A stretch of 64,000 nucleotides of DNA from Actinomycetota bacterium (GTDB lineage Bacteria; Actinomycetota; Acidimicrobiia; Acidimicrobiales; RAAP-2): contig JARCRU010000037.1 in the NCBI GenBank assembly GCA_029850535.1, positions 1 to 64,000 of the forward strand, read 5' to 3'. Position 1 is the stretch's first letter. Each line of letters starts with the position of its first letter. The position numbers and the translations under genes were made by a program. This document shows, piece after piece, positions 59,494-64,000 of the stretch. The notes beneath the pieces were generated by a model. That model did no database searches, was not told where the DNA came from, and saw nothing but the letters and a program-made list of their open reading frames with translations.

Positions 59494-60117
59494 TCAACGT
59501 GCCAGCAGGTGGCCCGACTGGTCGAAGAGTCCCCGCAGGGACGGCGCGTGCGAGTGCGATTCGAACGTGGTGATGTCACTCTCGTGGCGAAGGGTGAGTC
59601 CAATGTCGTCCCAGCCGTTGAGCAGGCGCTCGCGAGTCATGGGGTCGAGCACGAAGGATCTCACCCAACCGGTCGCGGGCACTTCCACGTCCATCTTCTC
59701 GACGTCGATGACGACAAGTCGCGCGGGGTCCTCTCGAATGAGCGACGTGAGTTCCTCCACGTCGCTCACGCTGAGCTGGGCGATGACCAGACCTTGCTTG
59801 GAGGAGTTATTGCGAAAGATGTCGCCGAAGGAGGGAGCGACCACGGCTTGGAAGCCGTAGTCCATGAGGGCCCACACGGCGTGTTCGCGCGAGGAGCCGG
59901 TGCCAAAGCGTGGTCCTGCTACGAGTACCGACGCGCCCGCGAACTGAGCATCGTTGAGAACGAAACTCGGATCGTCTCGCCACTCGCTGAAGAGTCCTCG
60001 TCCAAAACCAGTTCGTTCGACGCGCTTGAGCCAGTCCGAGGGGATGATCTGGTCGGTGTCGACGTCCGATCGCTCCAGAGGGACCGCCCGACCTTCGATG
60101 ACGTGGACGGCTTTCAT
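59494..60117 (-). CDS. leuD: 3-isopropylmalate dehydratase small subunit
   Basis: Partner of LeuC in isomerising isopropylmalate. The 207-residue protein has [28 protein letters not shown] and [15 protein letters not shown], which are the substrate-contacting loops of the swivel domain. The ATG overlaps the leuC stop as ATGA. It is the last gene of greA-leuC-leuD. Confidence 0.97.
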   Translation of the reverse strand: MKAVHVIEGRAVPLERSDVDTDQIIPSDWLKRVERTGFGRGLFSEWRDDPSFVLNDAQFAGASVLVAGPRFGTGSSREHAVWALMDYGFQAVVAPSFGDIFRNNSSKQGLVIAQLSVSDVEELTSLIREDPARLVVIDVEKMDVEVPATGWVRSFVLDPMTRERLLNGWDDIGLTLRHESDITTFESHSHAPSLRGLFDQSGHLLAR

Positions 60118-61520
60118 GAATTCACCTCGTCGGGAGTAGCGAAACGTCCTAAAACGGCGCTGGCCGCGGCGACCACGGGCGACACCAGGTGGGTGCGACC
60201 ACCTCGCCCCTGGCGTCCCTCGAAATTGCGGTTCGAGGTTGACGCGCTGCGCTGACCCGGGGCCAGCTGATCAGGATTCATACCCAGGCACATCGAACAG
60301 CCCGGCTCGCGCCACTCGAAGCCGGCGGCCAAGAACACCTGGTCCAGACCCTCGGTCTCGGCTTGGATTTTCACTCGGTGTGAACCCGGCACGACGAGGG
60401 CCCGTACTGACGGCGCCACGTGCTGTCCTCGTGCGACCGCGGCGGCGGCGCGCAGGTCCTCGATGCGGCTGTTCGTGCACGAACCAATGAAGACCACGTC
60501 CACGGGTATGTCCTTGATCGGGGTGCCGGGTGTGAGTCCCATGTAGGCGAGCGATCGCTCGGTGGTGCTCTTCTCGTCAGCGTCGTCGAAGTCCGCTGGG
60601 TCGGGCACCACGCCATCGAGGGCCACGACCTGGGCTGGGTTGGTGCCCCAGGTGACGTAGGGCACGAGATCGGCGGCGTTCAGTGTGACGGTCTTGTCGA
60701 ACGCGGCGTCGTCGTCGGAGACGAAGGTGCGCCAGCGACGGGCCGCTTCCTCGAAAGCGTCCCCCGAGGGAACGCCCGCGCGCCCGCGCAAGTACTCGAT
60801 GGTGGTGTCGTCCACCGCCACCAAACCGGCCCGCGCGCCCGCCTCGATACTCATATTGCACAGCGTCATGCGTCCCTCCATCGAGAGATCGCGGATGGCG
60901 GCTCCCCGGTACTCGATGACGTAACCCGCACCCCCGCCGGTGCCCAGGGTGGACACGATGGCGAGCACGATGTCCTTAGCACTGACCGAGTCGGGGGCGT
61001 GCCCCTCGACGACGACCGCCATGGTCTTGGCGCGCTGTTGGGGGAGGGTCTGCGTGGCAAGAACGTGCTCCACCTCACTGGTGCCGATGCCGAAGGCGAG
61101 TGCCCCCAGTGCCCCGTGCGTCGAGGTGTGTGAGTCGCCACAGACGATCGTCATGCCGGGTTGGGTGACGCCGAGTTCGGGTCCAATGACGTGAACAATC
61201 CCCTGGTTCTCGTGTCCGCGGGGGAACACCGTCACGCCGAACTGCGCGCAGTTCTCCTCGAGCGCTTCGAGTTGGCGTCGCGAGATGGGGTCGGTGACGG
61301 GAATCGACAGGGGTTCGGTGGGTACGTTGTGGTCCGCGGTGGCGAGCGTGAGGTCGGGGCGTCGCACTCGACGGTTGCTCAGGCGCAGACCATCGAAGGC
61401 CTGAGGTGAGGTCACTTCGTGGACGAGGTGCAAGTCGATGTAGATGATCGAGGACTCGCCCTCGGGTGCCGCCACCAGGTGTTCGTCCCAGATCTTTTCG
61501 TAGAGCGTGCGTCCGGTCAT
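60114..61520 (-). CDS. leuC: 3-isopropylmalate dehydratase large subunit
   Basis: The 468-residue aconitase-like subunit. Cluster cysteines are in [13 protein letters not shown] and the [12 protein letters not shown] motif; [17 protein letters not shown] is the substrate region. It needs LeuD and a 4Fe-4S cluster. Its ATG directly follows the greA TAG with no spacing, so translation is probably coupled to greA. Confidence 0.97.
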   Translation of the reverse strand: MTGRTLYEKIWDEHLVAAPEGESSIIYIDLHLVHEVTSPQAFDGLRLSNRRVRRPDLTLATADHNVPTEPLSIPVTDPISRRQLEALEENCAQFGVTVFPRGHENQGIVHVIGPELGVTQPGMTIVCGDSHTSTHGALGALAFGIGTSEVEHVLATQTLPQQRAKTMAVVVEGHAPDSVSAKDIVLAIVSTLGTGGGAGYVIEYRGAAIRDLSMEGRMTLCNMSIEAGARAGLVAVDDTTIEYLRGRAGVPSGDAFEEAARRWRTFVSDDDAAFDKTVTLNAADLVPYVTWGTNPAQVVALDGVVPDPADFDDADEKSTTERSLAYMGLTPGTPIKDIPVDVVFIGSCTNSRIEDLRAAAAVARGQHVAPSVRALVVPGSHRVKIQAETEGLDQVFLAAGFEWREPGCSMCLGMNPDQLAPGQRSASTSNRNFEGRQGRGGRTHLVSPVVAAASAVLGRFATPDEVNS

Positions 61521-61997
61521 CTAGCGCAGCCCCACGATCTTGACGCGCAGAACTCCCGAGGGTGCTTCGTACTGCACCAGGTCACCAATGGCGTGGCCCA
61601 GCAAGGCCGAACCGAGGGGTGACGTGGGCGAGGCCACCAGCACGCCGTCGGGCTTCTCCTCGATGGAACCAATGAAGAACTCCTGGAAATCCTCGTCGGC
61701 GTCGCCCTCGTAGACGATTTGGACAATGGAGGCGTGTTGGGCCACGTCGGCGTGTTCGTCGCGCGCCACGATTTCGTGGTTGCGGATCACGTTGTCGATC
61801 TGACGGATACGCGACTCCATCTTTCCCTGTTCGTCCTTGGCGGCGTGGTAGTCCCCGTTCTCGCTCAAGTCACCCAACAGACGTGCCGATTCGATGATTC
61901 GAGCGATCTCGGTACGCCCGACCGTCGTCAGGTGGTGGTACTCCGCACGAAGTTTGTCCAGTGTTTCTTGTGTGATGCGATGAATTTCGCCCGCCAT
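61521..61997 (-). CDS. greA: Transcription elongation factor GreA
   Basis: Rescues backtracked RNA polymerase by stimulating transcript cleavage. The 158-residue protein has the N-terminal coiled coil with LGDLSENGDYHAAKDEQG at its tip (acidic residues present) and the C-terminal globular domain ending SPLGSALLGHAIGDLVQY. A TAGAAT hexamer (complement of 62028-62033) lies about 30 nt before the ATG. It is the first gene of an operon with leuCD, an unusual association. Confidence 0.94.
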   Translation of the reverse strand: MAGEIHRITQETLDKLRAEYHHLTTVGRTEIARIIESARLLGDLSENGDYHAAKDEQGKMESRIRQIDNVIRNHEIVARDEHADVAQHASIVQIVYEGDADEDFQEFFIGSIEEKPDGVLVASPTSPLGSALLGHAIGDLVQYEAPSGVLRVKIVGLR

Positions 61998-62117
61998 GGC
62001 ACGTCCCCAACTAGAGCAGAAGTTCTGATTCTACCGAGTAAGTGCGCCCCGGGGGCGGTGCGCTTTTGCCAGCCCTCGACCGAGCGGAGCAAAATGGGAG
62101 CGACAAGGAGAATACCC

Positions 62118-63137
62118 ATGACCCAGCCAGTCCACTCGATCGCCGTCATTGGCGGCGACGGCATCGGCCCCGAAGTGACCGCGGCCGCCCTCGAAGTCGT
62201 TCGCGCCGCTGGCGTCTCCTTCCGCACGGAATCGTTCGACCTCGGCGCGGCACGCTACCTGCGCGATGGTTTCGTGCTCGACGACGAGACTTTGGAGAGA
62301 CTGCGTGGTTTCGACGCCATCATGCTCGGGGCCATTGGACCCGCCATTGGTGACACCCGTATTCCAGGGGGGACGCTCGAGCGCGGACTCTTGCTGCGCA
62401 TGCGATTCGGACTCGACCTCTACGTCAACTATCGGCCGTTCCACGGGGTCGACGGTTCTCTCGCCGAGGCCTGTGACTTCGCAATTGTGCGTGAGAACAC
62501 TGAGGGTCCCTACGCCGGCGAGGGCGGCGTGCTGCGCTACGGGACCCCCCACGAAATTGCGACACAGGGATCGGTCAATACCCGCTTCGGGGTCGAGCGC
62601 TGCGTGCGGTACGCCTTCGAGCGCGCGGCGAAGGCGACGCGCCCCAAGGTGACACTGGTGCACAAGACCAACGTTCTCACCTACGCCGGGGACCTGTGGT
62701 CGCGCGTGGTCGCCGAGGTGAAGTCCGAGTACCCCGGCGTCGAGGTGGACTACAACCACGTCGACGCGGCGTGCATCTACTTGGTCGAAGACCCCCGCCG
62801 CTATAGCGTCATCGTGACCGACAACTTGTTCGGCGACATCCTCTCGGACCTGGCGGGGGCGGTGAGTGGAGGTATTGGCTTCGCCGCCAGCGGCAACATC
62901 AACCCGAGCAAAACCGGCGCCTCACTGTTCGAACCCGTCCACGGCGCGGCGCACGACATTGTCGGAACCAATCGGGCCAATCCTCTCGCGGCCGTCTCGT
63001 CGGCAGTCTTGATGCTGGAACACCTCGGCGAGAACGACGCGGCCACTCGGATAGCTCGCGCCGTGAGAGACTTTGACGGCGACGCTTCGCAACTCGGAAC
63101 GTCGGGAATCACGGCTCACTTGTTAGAGAGGTTGTAA
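62118..63137 (+). CDS. leuB: 3-isopropylmalate dehydrogenase
   Basis: Third step of leucine synthesis, oxidative decarboxylation with NAD. The 339-residue protein has GGDGIGPEV at the start, IVRENTEGPYAGEGG, VHKTNVLTYAGDLW and the metal/NAD motif TDNLFGDILSDLAG. The sequence style is of the actinobacterial branch. The ATG at 62118 has an excellent AAGGAGA ribosome site. ilvE starts on the base after its stop. Confidence 0.94.
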   Translation: MTQPVHSIAVIGGDGIGPEVTAAALEVVRAAGVSFRTESFDLGAARYLRDGFVLDDETLERLRGFDAIMLGAIGPAIGDTRIPGGTLERGLLLRMRFGLDLYVNYRPFHGVDGSLAEACDFAIVRENTEGPYAGEGGVLRYGTPHEIATQGSVNTRFGVERCVRYAFERAAKATRPKVTLVHKTNVLTYAGDLWSRVVAEVKSEYPGVEVDYNHVDAACIYLVEDPRRYSVIVTDNLFGDILSDLAGAVSGGIGFAASGNINPSKTGASLFEPVHGAAHDIVGTNRANPLAAVSSAVLMLEHLGENDAATRIARAVRDFDGDASQLGTSGITAHLLERL

Positions 63138-64000
63138 ATGCCCATTACCCCCACCAAGAAGATATGGATGGACGGTCAACTCGTCGATTGGGACAACGCC
63201 ACGACGCACGTCTTGACCCACACCTTGCATTACGGCACCGGGGCCTTCGAGGGCATTCGTGCCTACAAGACACCCACGGGACCGGCCATCTTTCGTCTGC
63301 GAGAGCACATGGAGCGCCTGCTGCGAAGTTGCAAGATCTTGATGATCAACGTCCCCTTCGGTCTCGACGAGCTCGTGGACGCGTGCGTCGAGGTCGTACG
63401 CGTCAACGACCTGGCCGACGGTTGCTACGTGCGACCCCTGGTGTACCTGGGGTACGGCGAGATGGGGATCAACCCGCTCAATTGCCCGGTGAACGTCGCG
63501 ATCGCGGCGTGGCCCTGGGGCGCCTACCTCGGCGACCACGGACTCGAGAACGGTGTGCGTATGAAGATTTCCTCGTGGATGCGCCACGCGCCCAACGCCA
63601 TGCCGACCGCCTCCAAGACGGTGGGTGGGTACGTGAACTCCACCCTGGCCAAGGTCGAAGCCATCAAGGCGGGCTACGACGAGGCGATCATGCTCGGACC
63701 CGACGCACGTATCTCGGAGTGCACCGGCGAGAACCTCTTCATCGTGCGCGACGGCTTGATCATCTCGCCACCACCATCCGAAGCCGGCGCGCTCACGGGT
63801 ATCACCCAGAGCAGCGTGGTCAAGATCGCCAATGACTTGGGGTACCAGGTCAGCTTCGAAGCGCTGCGTCGTGACGACCTCTATATCGCCGATGAGGCCT
63901 TCTTGACCGGGACGGCGGCTGAAGTGGTGCCCATCGGGTCGGTGGACGACCGCGTCGTGGGTAACGGGACGCCGGGCCCCATCACCAAGGCCATCCAGGC
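63138..64000 (+). CDS. ilvE: Branched-chain amino acid aminotransferase (3' end cut by the window)
   Basis: Fold-type IV PLP enzyme making leucine, isoleucine and valine from their oxo acids. 287 codons are visible, with no stop before the window end. MDGQLVDWDNATTHVLTHTLHYGTGAFEGIRAY at the start, the PLP lysine in ASKTVGGYVNS (K160), SECTGENLF and FLTGTAAEV all match class IV BCATs of about 300-310 residues. The ATG directly follows the leuB TAA. It would close the pathways begun by ilvBNCD and leuABCD. Confidence 0.95.
   Translation, partial: MPITPTKKIWMDGQLVDWDNATTHVLTHTLHYGTGAFEGIRAYKTPTGPAIFRLREHMERLLRSCKILMINVPFGLDELVDACVEVVRVNDLADGCYVRPLVYLGYGEMGINPLNCPVNVAIAAWPWGAYLGDHGLENGVRMKISSWMRHAPNAMPTASKTVGGYVNSTLAKVEAIKAGYDEAIMLGPDARISECTGENLFIVRDGLIISPPPSEAGALTGITQSSVVKIANDLGYQVSFEALRRDDLYIADEAFLTGTAAEVVPIGSVDDRVVGNGTPGPITKAIQ

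Overview
This window is a gene-dense, clearly GC-rich bacterial chromosome segment. No tRNA, rRNA, phage gene, transposase or CRISPR array was found. The gene content suggests an actinomycetote, possibly of the Acidimicrobiia or a neighbouring deep lineage; this placement is inference. Supporting traits are a mycobacterial-type isoleucyl-tRNA synthetase, a PASTA kinase-like protein, GatCAB, and very frequent leaderless genes. In about two dozen cases a TANNNT-like -10 hexamer sits only 5-8 nt before an ATG or GTG. The genome is also very compact: 9 of the 12 convergent gene pairs have stop codons that overlap, touch, or lie 1 nt apart.

Layout. 1-6.7 kb: ABC exporter, then pyrimidine/purine salvage (upp, yeast-type cytosine deaminase, a phosphoribosyltransferase, an MFS carrier, an NCS1 nucleobase permease). 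6.8-12.8 kb: small exported protein, MFS, CadD-like transporter, threonine dehydratase, two envelope proteins, an adenosine-specific-kinase-like protein and a weakly coding stretch. 12.9-19 kb: amine/amino-acid catabolism (FAD oxidase, class III aminotransferase, Lrp regulator, aldehyde dehydrogenase, alanine dehydrogenase). 19-28 kb: DUF5522-like protein, quinone reductase, glutathione peroxidase, GNAT, HAD, ileS, and a MarR/yceI divergent pair with a near-perfect operator-promoter. 28-40 kb: succinate-semialdehyde dehydrogenase, cysteine desulfurase, mnmA, ligA, PASTA pseudokinase, Cys/His protein, esterase, gatCAB. 40-52 kb: ilvD, ilvBNC, serC, an aspartate-type aminotransferase and serA. 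52-57 kb: two-component system, small exported protein, amine oxidase, aldo/keto reductase. 57-64 kb: leuA, PQ-loop protein, greA-leuC-leuD, leuB-ilvE (ilvE is cut by the window end).

The most interesting signals are two apparent transcription attenuators. Upstream of ilvBNC, a leaderless 17-codon leader peptide contains Ile, Ile-Leu and Val-Val-Val and is followed by a strong hairpin with a T run. Upstream of leuA, a leaderless 11-codon peptide contains Leu-Leu-Leu and is followed by a second hairpin with a T run. Together with serA/serC, the aminotransferase, leuABCD, ilvD and ilvE, the right third of the window is a near-complete branched-chain amino acid and serine biosynthesis region. 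Branched-chain supply appears to be sensed by ribosomes translating leaderless mini-ORFs.
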